Origin: Nemertoderma westbladi
Lineage: Eukaryota > Xenacoelomorpha > Nemertodermatida > Nemertodermatidae
Direction of reading: 5' to 3'
NCBI GenBank assembly: GCA_032718475.1
Contig: JAUCBJ010004420.1
Coordinates: forward strand, 1-62,000
Length of the DNA: 62,000 bases
Positions 1-9,179 of this stretch are shown here, piece by piece. The position numbers and the translations under genes were made by a program. Below the pieces are notes generated by a model that saw only the letters and a program-made list of their open reading frames with translations, had not been told where the DNA came from and made no database searches. Positions within the stretch are counted from its first letter, which is position 1. Each line of letters opens with the position of its first letter.

Positions 1-2
1 TG

Positions 3-608
3 GACTATAGAAAATTCACCGCTCGCTATACGAATCGTAATGGTACGTATATGGACTTCTTAACTACCGGCCATCCTACCGATTTACATGATACTGATGA
101 TGTAGACACCCAAAGGGAAATGGTTTTATTTAAATATCATGCCCAGCGGAATCGTAATGATAAACTGAGAATAGAACACGAGAACTCTATTCGCAACCTA
201 CTCGACAGAGAAAACGTTGAAGAACCCGATAAGCGTATCAACTTCAACGACTACTTGGAATTTTTGAGAGAAACCTATCTCAATATTGCCAGTCAACAGA
301 ACCTAGAGACTCGATATCCTCAAGGTATACATCACGATCCCATGGTAGAACTCAAACGACTCTATTTCACCATGATGTATCTTACCGCAGATCGTCCACT
401 GCCTGTTGTCCCGGACAGCTTTGAACAAATGGAAGAGTATTGCAAAACTGGAGAACGATCACCCGCGTTTCCTCTGCAGGACGTACGTCTTTGGTATTAT
501 TGTGACTCATGTCCTAGACCTAACCAGCAAACGGAAAGACATAAACATCCGCGGAGACGTTGTGCTAAACACAGTTTTACGCGTTATACTTACGGGAGTT
601 TCGAGTGA
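3..608 (+). CDS. ORFX segment 1, N-terminal part (env-position ORF of Pao-B element)
   Basis: I do not recognise this family. The frame is open from the left edge, so the true start may lie outside; the first ATG is at 51. Related proteins are encoded at 26708-27502 (-) and 51256-51794 (+). Shared blocks are a DPxxE...RLYxxMxYL motif, then a P(L/M)PxVxDxF motif, then YxCxxC. Segment 1 has YYCDSC followed by CAKH near its end, so a C-x2-C...C-x2-H zinc site is plausible. It ends at a TGA (606-608), but the same frame continues without another stop into segment 2. In the other two copies the gene lies just downstream of a BEL/Pao integrase. No signal peptide or membrane segment is evident. Function unknown. 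Confidence 0.6.
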   Translation, partial: DYRKFTARYTNRNGTYMDFLTTGHPTDLHDTDDVDTQREMVLFKYHAQRNRNDKLRIEHENSIRNLLDRENVEEPDKRINFNDYLEFLRETYLNIASQQNLETRYPQGIHHDPMVELKRLYFTMMYLTADRPLPVVPDSFEQMEEYCKTGERSPAFPLQDVRLWYYCDSCPRPNQQTERHKHPRRRCAKHSFTRYTYGSFE

Positions 609-956
609 AACCTGTTCGACGTATCACCTACGATCGCCCGTCTAAAACGATCGCTAAATAAACCCATGATCAGAGTTCCAGAATACTCGGTCAGGCCTCC
701 CCATTTCCCCGTGAGACCTCAAACTCTTGATCCTAACAGTATCACTGATCCTCCCGAGTTATATTCACTGTTCAAAGATTTGGTGTTACCCGAGCAGTTA
801 ATCGGTGGTGTTCCAGCGGTAGGTTCGTTAGATATTCGACCATCCTATTTAACCGGATTGGGACACGGGCATCTAACCTCGCCATTTAATCCTTACAATC
901 GGCCAGGATTAACACCGATACAACCTGCCACGGAAGTCGAGGAGAGTGTCATCTGA
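609..956 (+). CDS. ORFX segment 2, between two in-frame TGA codons
   Basis: This segment lies in the same frame as segments 1 and 3 and is open from the codon after the first TGA (606-608) to the second TGA (954-956). The first ATG is at 666. The protein is proline-rich, with repeated PxVRP-like stretches (VRPPHFPVRP), and has no recognisable domain. Because no frameshift separates the three segments, it is best read as the middle of one long protein rather than an independent gene. Alternative: two point mutations have broken a decaying gene. Both TGAs are followed by AAC. Confidence 0.5.
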   Translation, partial: NLFDVSPTIARLKRSLNKPMIRVPEYSVRPPHFPVRPQTLDPNSITDPPELYSLFKDLVLPEQLIGGVPAVGSLDIRPSYLTGLGHGHLTSPFNPYNRPGLTPIQPATEVEESVI

Positions 957-3900
957 AACGCTCTAGACGCCATCCGACAGAAAATCGGAAAGGGAACCCA
1001 GGATTTTCTAGAGAAACGTAAATTACAGCAGCAGGTCCAATCGGTTAAAGAGTTAGCCTTGCCGCAGTTTGATAGAGAAATCCAAAACCTCGAAGAGGAC
1101 ATCGAGCTTGGACGTACGTATTCTCTACAGGAGTTTCTAGAAGAACGCTTACAGAAACAAGCGGAGGAAAATCAACTAGAGGAGAAACATACGGAAATGG
1201 ATGAGAGAGAAGAAGCCGCTTTAGCCCAACCCGAAGCTCAGATACTCATAACCGATCTCTACTCTAAAACCGTCCGTCATCCCTCGATGGTTCCTCATTT
1301 CGGCGACAAACTTTTCGCAAAGATACAACCCCAACCGGTTGATATCAGCATAAGATCGCAAAATCTTATCGCTGACGCTCCTATGTTACAGCGTCCGCCA
1401 ATCGAGGCCGCTCGAGTTGACGGTATACTCGTTGAACCTCCGGACAATCGAGCGGATCTTGTCCGTCGTATGGTACACGATGTCAACCTACGCGCTAGAC
1501 CTTTACAGAACTCTTTTTATGGAATTAAAGACCACCCTTATTACGTTAATCTGACTCAATATTATATGGTAAAACCAGAAGATCCGACGCATAATTTAAA
1601 GTTTCTACCACTAATAAATCCTCTGGACATTGTCGAACTCGAACAATTGCAAAAAAATCTGGATCAGTTAGTAAAGGTAAACTCATTTCGAAAACCATAT
1701 AACGTTTCTCGAATAGAGAAGGATACAGAACCTCCTTATAATCTCGATGGATTTATTAAAACTCGATTAGTCCATTGGAATCTAGACGTATTATTCGAGG
1801 AGGAGAAAATACAAAGATATGGAAACGTGGAGACGTATACCACTCGATACATGAAGTATAGTGATCTCCCTGACGCTAATCAATGCGCCACCTTGTGGCA
1901 TCCGGTAGGGATGACCCTCGAGAACGCCACCAAAGAGTGGAATGAAACTCTTAATATCATTGAGATGTATGGCGTTGTTACTTACGATAACGAAGGTAGC
2001 GTTCCAATCGGAGAATTAGGAACTACGCGCATGATACACATACGCGGATTAGCTGGTTCCACTCACGTGTTTACGCGAGCGTGTTCCGACGTGATCGATT
2101 ATTCCTTTGAAACTCTCACCGAAACGCAAAAGAATCTCCGACATGGACAATTCGAACTCGCGCAGCGTTACGTCATTGACACCGAACGCAAACCGGCCAT
2201 GGGTATCGATGGATCGATGTTACCCCAGCCCGTTCTCGAAATGTTATTCAACGAAAGAATCATTAAAATCGGCTCAGCTGTTTACGGAGATCTCCAAAAC
2301 GACTTTCGGAATATGGAGAATATCCCCTATCCTTTCGTGGATACTCAGCTGATAGCTCCTTGGGCAGAAGGCCGAGGTTTCTTTCGCACCATGTATGCTA
2401 ATGCGTCTAGCAACATTACAAAGGTGCAACGAACTTCCATCGGACATCTTGCTTTTCAGGAATACGGATGGAATTTCAAGGTCGGAAATCCCATCAACTA
2501 TCAACAAGTATACGGAGACCATTATTCTCGATTATACTTTGACGGACCGTTGACCGCACCTGGCGCCGTGTATAGCTTCATGAGTGTTCCACTCCGTCCC
2601 TCCTTAGCTATCTACACGATCTTCGAAAACACCGCACTTTCCGGTTGGCTAGCCGATGTGTGCAGTCGCACTATACGCGCCCATCCATTAATCCTTGGGA
2701 CCAAACTCGCTAAGCTAGATGAACATAATAAATTCATCCGCTTTGAATGTTTCCGACGGTTTTTAACCCCGTTTCGCAACGTGGATAGCCAATTCAAAGA
2801 CCGCGCTTTGACCAAGCTCAGCTTAAGAGACTCGGCTGCGGAGAAGTTAGATAGCGCTGGATTCGCTATTTTCAAAGACATTTGTATAATAAACCTGCAC
2901 TCCTCGGTTATCCAAAGACCTCGGATCCCCACAGGTTATTCTGTCGTGGAAATTCAGACGATAGGTCCACTTGAGGAGACAGCCACGCCTACCTCAACTA
3001 TACAAGGGGAAGACGAACCCATATGTTTAGAATCTGAAGAGATTCAGCCCCCCACGTCTCGGAGTAGCGATAGCGACTACATATTGGAATGGTATCAAGG
3101 TCCACAGTGTCTTACTGCGTATGATTATCGCCATGCCAATTATGTTTCTAGACAACGTTGTCGGCTGTGCGCATCGAGAGACCATATTACGTCTATGGAC
3201 ACCAACGATCTCTGTTCCTATTTCCACGAGCAACCGTCGATGGAAATCTATTGTGCATATTGTCGGCTTAATAATTTGCACATTTTTGCTGTCTGCCCCC
3301 AATTTATGACTCAATGCCATCATTGTCAATTAAAAGGACACGCCAGCTTTGATTGTCCCTTTAATCATGATTTAGAGAGCGTAGATGAAATGATTGTACT
3401 ACGTTATATCAGAGCTTGGGAAGCGAACGCTGATTTACATTGTGATTCACGCCATCGCTATTACCCTGGACGCGCTTACGAAGGAGTTTATGCGTTCCAT
3501 CCTTATTTGTTTGCCTCCGTCGAGCAGAAATCACGCCTATCAAGTTATGAACTATTGAAGCGCGTTGGAGAATGTATTTCAACTAAATATGTACGCAAAT
3601 TCCTCAGGAGCATTAATCCGAGTGACATCCATTCTTACAACTTAATAAACTTTATCCGTCAAGACCCTGCCTATGGAGACTTATTTGTCAACTCACACCC
3701 CGAGTTACAGGAAGTATATCGACGGCCTTACGAGTATCGAGCCCGCGAACGCGAGTTGGAAAGAACCATTAAACCAAGGAAGTTTCTAACTACCTATGGT
3801 CCACCCACGGCCCTCGTGCAGACCACTCGTACAGGACCCGTAAGAGCGGCTGTCTTGAAACGAGCTCTCAAAGCCGTTAGACCCCTCTCCCCGGACGTTG

Positions 3901-4088
3901 ATGTCAATCAACCCGGTACTTCGACCGGCGGATATACCGATCGTAATCCCATACCTTCTGATGCAATCATATTGCACCCTTCACCCAGGAGTTATAGCCC
4001 TCCTCGTAAAGTGGCTCGCCCCAAAGAGAAAAGGACTCTTGCTAGCTTTAAAAAACTGCGTAAACGCCGTCCGCGCAAGAAAGACTAA
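957..4088 (+). CDS. ORFX segment 3, large C-terminal part with CCHC knuckle and basic tail
   Basis: An uninterrupted frame of 1,043 codons follows the TGA at 954-956; no clear initiating ATG precedes it. Visible features in order are a charged, probably coiled-coil N-terminus (about codons 35-90), a large unrecognised central region, and a Cys/His-rich block around 3140-3370. That block includes CHHCQLKGHASFDC, a perfect C-x2-C-x4-H-x4-C knuckle of the retroviral nucleocapsid type, and further CxxC pairs. The C-terminus is strongly basic (KKLRKRRPRKKD), suggesting nucleic-acid binding or nuclear targeting. No hydrophobic signal or transmembrane segment is obvious, so it does not look like env. 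Over 3.1 kb without a stop argues for a recent insertion or recent constraint. Function unknown. Confidence 0.6.
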   Translation, partial: NALDAIRQKIGKGTQDFLEKRKLQQQVQSVKELALPQFDREIQNLEEDIELGRTYSLQEFLEERLQKQAEENQLEEKHTEMDEREEAALAQPEAQILITDLYSKTVRHPSMVPHFGDKLFAKIQPQPVDISIRSQNLIADAPMLQRPPIEAARVDGILVEPPDNRADLVRRMVHDVNLRARPLQNSFYGIKDHPYYVNLTQYYMVKPEDPTHNLKFLPLINPLDIVELEQLQKNLDQLVKVNSFRKPYNVSRIEKDTEPPYNLDGFIKTRLVHWNLDVLFEEEKIQRYGNVETYTTRYMKYSDLPDANQCATLWHPVGMTLENATKEWNETLNIIEMYGVVTYDNEGSVPIGELGTTRMIHIRGLAGSTHVFTRACSDVIDYSFETLTETQKNLRHGQFELAQRYVIDTERKPAMGIDGSMLPQPVLEMLFNERIIKIGSAVYGDLQNDFRNMENIPYPFVDTQLIAPWAEGRGFFRTMYANASSNITKVQRTSIGHLAFQEYGWNFKVGNPINYQQVYGDHYSRLYFDGPLTAPGAVYSFMSVPLRPSLAIYTIFENTALSGWLADVCSRTIRAHPLILGTKLAKLDEHNKFIRFECFRRFLTPFRNVDSQFKDRALTKLSLRDSAAEKLDSAGFAIFKDICIINLHSSVIQRPRIPTGYSVVEIQTIGPLEETATPTSTIQGEDEPICLESEEIQPPTSRSSDSDYILEWYQGPQCLTAYDYRHANYVSRQRCRLCASRDHITSMDTNDLCSYFHEQPSMEIYCAYCRLNNLHIFAVCPQFMTQCHHCQLKGHASFDCPFNHDLESVDEMIVLRYIRAWEANADLHCDSRHRYYPGRAYEGVYAFHPYLFASVEQKSRLSSYELLKRVGECISTKYVRKFLRSINPSDIHSYNLINFIRQDPAYGDLFVNSHPELQEVYRRPYEYRARERELERTIKPRKFLTTYGPPTALVQTTRTGPVRAAVLKRALKAVRPLSPDVDVNQPGTSTGGYTDRNPIPSDAIILHPSPRSYSPPRKVARPKEKRTLASFKKLRKRRPRKKD

Positions 4089-4156
4089 CTGTTTAGAGTA
4101 TTTTTATATTTTAGAAACTGTGATTTTGTATATTTTATAGACTTAAATCCCATTTT

Positions 4157-4166
4157 CTGGGAGCGG
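4157..4166 (+). promoter_or_regulatory. putative polypurine tract of Pao-B
   Basis: CTGGGAGCGG directly precedes the TGTAAAAGC start of the putative LTR. The Pao-C LTRs are likewise preceded, on their own sense strand, by TGGAGCGG (next to 7747 and 19282), so the GGAGCGG core looks like a shared plus-strand priming site. Confidence 0.45.
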
Positions 4167-5383
4167 TGTAAAAGCTTTTGTGGGATAACTGATACGTTTG
4201 CCTTTGCTGGCCAGTTCCCCCCCGGTCGCTAGAATACTCTAAAAGGGAGCTATAGGTAAAATAGTGCAAGCTACCAGCTTATTGGCTGATGGGCTGTACG
4301 AGAGTATCTGGGTTCTGTTCGATCGGCGGCCAACCAGCTTAGGGAGGTTGCCTTAGCCTTGCTGTCCGTATCGGCCAATAGAATTTGAGTGGGCGTTGAT
4401 TTTGACCTATCCCAGAGCTACTGAACTGAATTTCCTATCTGTATGCTCATCCTCTGTGTTGGACGGGAGCTTCGGGGAATAAGGGTAGTTGGTATCCTCG
4501 TATAGTCAAGTAGTCATATGATTTTATATGATTCTGTTGTTGTGTTCCCATTTTCGCCATAACACCGGCTTTTTGGGAAGAACTCTAGTAAAACTGCTTA
4601 AATTATCGAAAGTATAAACTGTTATTTAATCAACTAATCAACTAATCAATCAATCTTATCTGATCTAATTAACTCACTATTAATCATATTGTTTGTACTG
4701 TTATTTACCGTCAGTTATTAATTGTATCTATTTGTTGATGGAAATATTGCTCTTTGGAGAATACTGATAAATCACCCAAATTTCCCAATTTTCTTGATAC
4801 ACTACAGGTTAGAGAGACAGGCTATATATAACAATTGCGATTTATATTAATGTGGTGTGTATTGAATCTAATGTTATTTAGCAGACCCTACATGAGTCAA
4901 TTGCTGCTCTCTTTATATGTGATCAAATTTACTGACGGTCGGCAGAATAGTGTGCATGATTGTGATTGGTAACAAAGCATTTCCTAAAGAATGCGCTTTA
5001 TACTTTAATCATAAGCAGTATCGTTGCGTTTAGTATAAGTCCTAGTTCTGTTTAAATAGATAAAGCGCCACGTCCTAAAGGAACTGTTAATATTTCCCGA
5101 AAGCCAATAATATCTGTCAGAAATTAATTAATAACGATCAATCGAATAATACAGTAAGTTTACACTGCAACCTTACACTGCAATAATAAAATTTAAGCAG
5201 CCGAATTCAGCCTCCCGGGTGTAGATCCATCGGGTGAATGATCGCGCATGGGCTGACTTCGGGTAATGTTTTGTTTATTAGCATAAAATATTGTCGTATG
5301 CTAAAGGTGTTTTAATTAACTAAAAGACATATAAATTTTGGCAGGTTAAACTGCTAAAGATCTTCAAAAGCGCGAACAACAAC
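4167..5383 (+). repeat. putative 3' LTR of Pao-B (copy 1)
   Basis: It begins TGTAAAAGCTT after a purine tract and is homologous over its length to the reverse complement of 25448-26712. Shared landmarks are the start, the 'gaatactctaaaagg' stretch, the 'cacccaaatttcccaatttt' stretch, the 'gcctcccgggtgtag' region and the end around 'cttcaaaagcgcg'. The right edge is placed where the two copies diverge. The matching 5' LTR would lie left of the window. LTR identity is inferred from position, TG start and purine tract; the edges are approximate. Confidence 0.5.
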
Positions 5384-5428
5384 CTTTTTCCAATTAGCTA
5401 CTGGGACTGGGGACTAATTGACTAGGGT
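5383..5428 (+). repeat. 46-bp module shared with Pao-A 3' noncoding regions
   Basis: The stretch 'ccaattagctactgggactg' plus flanks recurs nearly identically at about 43669-43712 (+) and 56217-56262 (-). The latter two are homologous positions of Pao-A copies. Here it sits at the junction between the Pao-B LTR and the Pao-C LTR. Confidence 0.55.
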
Positions 5429-7149
5429 GTAAGGGTCCAGTAGTATACCGCTTACCAGATCCTAGTAACGATGTATCTTACTATGAGACTCTAGTAATGT
5501 ATACGGGCTTGTACAGTATCTGACAACAAATCCCAGTCCAGGATATCTAAACAAACAGATACAATACACAAACGACTACTGGCGAGGAACAGAGCCTAGT
5601 ATCTATTCTATGTACGTGAGCGGGTCTAATGCCTACGTACTAGACAAAAGGATACCTGTCCTCTAACCGGTGAGGCAGATGTACAGTTACAGTAACAGAC
5701 CAAACTCATGGGAAAACAATCCCCGCGCAGCGAATCCTAACTATCACTGACAGTCCTAAATACAGTAACTTGCCGCGGTGTGATTTATATGGTTTATATA
5801 CGAGCTAGTGGGTTAACAGACCTAGCGTAACAACACTGATTCAGTCCTAAATCAGTCGAAAAGGGGTCGTGCCTAAATGTAACGATAACTGATCCCCCTG
5901 TACGAAATCAGTCTAAAGGGTCAAGCCTAAATGTAACAATACTGCTGGACAGAAAACAACAGTTTAATAACGAAAGTGAAATACTCCTTATTGCCGCAAC
6001 TAAATCAGATCCTAATTTTACAAATACAGATAATTTCTGCCTAAAGTAATGTATAGTGCGCTATAGCTAGTAGAACTCTAAGGGCGATATGTTTTAGGGC
6101 GTGTGTGTGTGGGTGTGTTACAAAAAAAACAATTTCGTGTATTTCCTTTTACTAGGTTTTAGTGATTTTCTGACTAAATGATACCGTGCGCTAGCTACTA
6201 AAATAAACTAGTCGCGTTTGTAGAACTTTATACTCACAAATGACGTCAAAGCTCTCTCCTTCCTATCCACAACCCAATGGGCAACCACGGTGTTAGTAAC
6301 TACACCCGTGATCGGCACTAATACCAGATTCTGGTTGTAAGATAAGAAATAGGGGTTAATCGCTACCGTACGTTAGCTGATCTGGTATACTAATTTAATT
6401 CTAGAACTTTGTTGCCGCGGTAGTTAGCAGCAATACCTATCAGTACGTGGCAAGGCGCGGTAGGATATTAATAAACCTCCCTAGGCCAAGCAGTGTGCCG
6501 GTAGCAGAAATACTCCTTGCCTGATCAAATAGCTAACTCCAGACAGGGGGGGGGGGGGGTACTAATGTACGTTCTACAAAGCGAACCGGTACCAAACAGT
6601 CAGTGCTATGAATCACTAAATTATGGAACATATGCTGTCCGTACCTAATATGTACTCACGTACTGACGAATGGCAATAGTTCGCACCTATAGGAAGTACA
6701 GGTTAACCCAGGGATTCGTAGGACTGACAAGGGGGGGGGGGGGGGTGTTTCTGTCTGAATATAATTATTTGATCCTAAATTTGCGGCGTCCAGTACGGCG
6801 TCACGCTTACCCTGATCTATAGGTCTTACGGCGGGCAAGGGCGTCGAACAAAGTCTTACCTTCTCACAAAGCGGGCGCTGCATGGCAAGTGGAGTATTTC
6901 GAAGGGCAAAGGGGGTGCGCGGTCAATCCAATGTGGGCGCTAGCGTGTTGTGGACATCTCTTCCCTGTGTTGCTTACGGCCTAACGGTCTAGGCTGTCAT
7001 CTCCCTGATGTTTGGCTGTCCCAAAGTTGGACCAAAGGAAAACATGTTCAGGAATTTGCAGTATATTTACAGTTTTACAAAGGATTTATCAAAACGAAGT
7101 TTCAACAAGAAACCGAATTTAACTAATAAAAGTGGTAAGAAGGGTAACA

Positions 7150-7197
7150 GAAGTGAATAACGAAGTGAATAACGTAGTGAATAACGTAGTGAATAAC
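7150..7197 (+). repeat. 12-bp tandem repeat, four units
   Basis: Four head-to-tail copies of G(A/T)AGTGAATAAC inside the diverged Pao-C LTR. Confidence 0.7.
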
Positions 7198-7524
7198 GTT
7201 AGGTGAAGAGTGATAACCGAAGGCAAACCGGCCTTTTATACTAAATATCGCACATGGAAACTAAACAGAATTTTCCACAGCTTCACATTTGAGCAATAAA
7301 GTGCTTCGTGCCCTATGATTGGCCCAGCTCATCGTTCAACGCAGTCCGGCCCTTACACTAATCTGGGACATGGAATCCTAACAGAATTTTGCACTGCCTC
7401 ACATTTGAGCAATAAGATAATTTATGCCGTATGATTGGCCTGGCTCATCATTCGCTACGTTGTACGCTTCTCATTGGCCTACCAATTAGCACCAAATGAA
7501 AATAAATGGCTCCAAAATACAAAT

Positions 7525-7608
7525 TTCCCGACTGGGATTCGAACTCGTAACCTATGTAATGTAACCAACGCCTTAACCATCTGACCACTACGCCACGAGA
7601 GTACCTAA
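7525..7608 (-). other. tRNA-like sequence inside Pao-C LTR (Leu/Ser-like head)
   Basis: On the minus strand, a type-2 A-box-like stretch (TGGTCAGATGGTTAAGG, about 7571-7587) is followed by a B box (GTTCGAATCCC, 7534-7544). It resembles a Leu/Ser tRNA front half, but there is no long variable arm and the acceptor arms do not pair well, so a working tRNA is unlikely. It lies about 150-220 bp from the LTR start, the same relative place as the tRNA-like segments at 19081 and 39139. Confidence 0.5.
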
Positions 7609-7747
7609 GGGTTTTATGTGTACAAATATGAATAGGCATATTACATTACTGTAACTTAATCAAAATACGTCGGATTTTCGAAAGTTTTTACAGTTTAAAG
7701 TTTAAAGTTAAACTACAAATGCTACCTTATAGTGAAATAATTCATCA

Positions 7748-7980
7748 CCGCTCCATGAAAACAGTAAGTAAGACTGTTTTCACCAATCGAAATGCTGTTA
7801 TTTGTGCAGTACATGACAACTGTTTGGTTCAATCCGAGATATACAAATTATACCGTCGTTTACAGATTAATTAACTTTCAAACTGTACATTGTTATTGTA
7901 TTTTATAATGTGTATTTATATATTGTGCCATCATAATTTTTTACTATGTTCAATCTTGAATGAATAAAAAGAGATTTATA
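7748..7980 (-). repeat. internal remnant of Pao-C next to its 3' LTR
   Basis: It opens with the purine tract (GGAGCGG at 7748-7754 on the minus strand) and a perfect 8-bp stem, GAAAACAG/CTGTTTTC, at 7757-7781. The same block, with a shorter stem, lies at 19283-19330 beside the other Pao-C LTR. The remainder is AT-rich and noncoding, and stops where the 193-bp repeats begin. Confidence 0.5.
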
Positions 7981-9120
7981 TTTATATAGTAATCAACCAC
8001 GAACTAAGTGCCAAGGAGTAAGTATCTTGAATTGATAATAGATGGATTAATCGATCGATAGATTGGTGTAATGGAGTATCACATTTTTGTAATACATACC
8101 AACCTGTAGTTTGGAGTGTTGAAGTTGTTGGAGTGGCCGTAGGAGTACCTGTATTAAAACAAAATAATTGTAATGACATTAGTAAACAACCACGAACTAA
8201 GTGCCAAGGAGTAAGTATCTTGAATTGATAATATATTAATTAATCGATCGATATATTGGTGTAATGGAGTATCATATTTTTGTAATACATACCAACCTGT
8301 AGTTTGGAGTGTTGAAGTTGTTGGAGTGGTCGTAGGACTACCTGTATTAAAACAAAATAATTGTAATGTCATTAGTAATCAACCACGAACTAAGTGCCAA
8401 GGAGTAAGTATCTTGAATTGATAATATATTAATTAATCGATCGATATATTGGTGTAATGGAGTATCATATTTTTGTAATACATACCAACCTGTAGTTTGG
8501 AGTGTTGAAGTTGTTGGAGTGGTCGTAGGACTACCTGTATTAAAACAAAATAATTGTAATGACATTAGTAATCAACCACGAACTAAGTGCCAAGGAGTAA
8601 GTATCTTGAATTGATAATATATTAATTAATCGATCGATATATTGGTGTAATGGAGTATCATATTTTTGTAATACATACCAACCTGTAGTTTGGAGTGTTG
8701 AAGTTGTTGGAGTGGTCGTAGGACTACCTGTATTAAAACAAAATAATTGTAATGTCATTAGTAATCAACCACGAACTAAGTGCCAAGGAGTAAGTATCTT
8801 GAATTGATAATATATTAATTAATCGATCGATATATTGGTGTAATGGAGTATCATATTTTTGTAATACATACCAACCTGTAGTTTGGAGTGTTGAAGTTGT
8901 TGGAGTGGTCGTAGGACTACCTGTATTAAAACAAATAATTGTAAAGACATTAGTAATCAACCACGAACTAAGTGCCAAGGAGTAAGTATCTTGAATTGAT
9001 AATATATTAATTAATCGATCGATATATTGGTGTAATGGAGTATCATATTTTTGTATACCAACCTGTAGTTTGGAGTGTTGAAGTTGCTGGAGTGGTCGTA
9101 GGACTACCTGTATGAAAACA
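7981..9120. repeat. 193-bp tandem array, six units
   Basis: Six head-to-tail units of about 193 bp, nearly identical except the first and last. Minus-strand reading frames of 65-81 aa across them are a by-product of the repetition. Each unit carries, on the minus strand, a T-rich tract ending TACAG, a 45-bp Ser/Thr/Pro-rich stretch ending CTACAG, and then GTTGGTATGT, which looks like an exon with both splice sites (see findings). Confidence 0.9.
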
Positions 9121-9179
9121 TTGAAATTTTAATGGTATTAGAAATTGAAATAAAATATAGTCATAATATAGTCATATAC

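Larger units (their letters stand above)
5430..7747 (-). repeat. Pao-C type LTR (diverged copy, minus orientation)
   Basis: Similar to the LTR at 17385-19282. Shared blocks include 'aaccggtgaggcag' (5668), 'cgcgcagcgaatcctaa' (5726), 'ttgccgcggtgtgatttata' (5771) and the tRNA-like segment. The element-side edge is defined by TGATGAA at 7747, read on the minus strand, next to the purine tract GGAGCGG. The left edge is uncertain. No second LTR of this copy is visible, so it is a fragment. It contains two poly-G runs, 6546-6559 and 6731-6745. Confidence 0.55.

Noticed and set aside
606-608. TGA as selenocysteine in ORFX
   Set aside because: No SECIS-like element could be identified by eye and the surrounding residues are not redox-like; readthrough or mutation is simpler.
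957-4088. ORFX as an env glycoprotein
   Set aside because: No signal peptide, transmembrane helix or Cys-rich ectodomain pattern; knuckle and basic tail instead.
7525-7608. Functional tRNA gene
   Set aside because: A and B boxes are present, but the acceptor and anticodon arms do not pair properly; the same holds at 19081 and 39139.
7982-8978. Series of 65-81 aa minus-strand frames in the 193-bp array
   Set aside because: 193 is not a multiple of three, so each unit repeats the same short frame; no start or stop context suggests separate genes. Only the exon-like cassette was kept, as a hypothesis.
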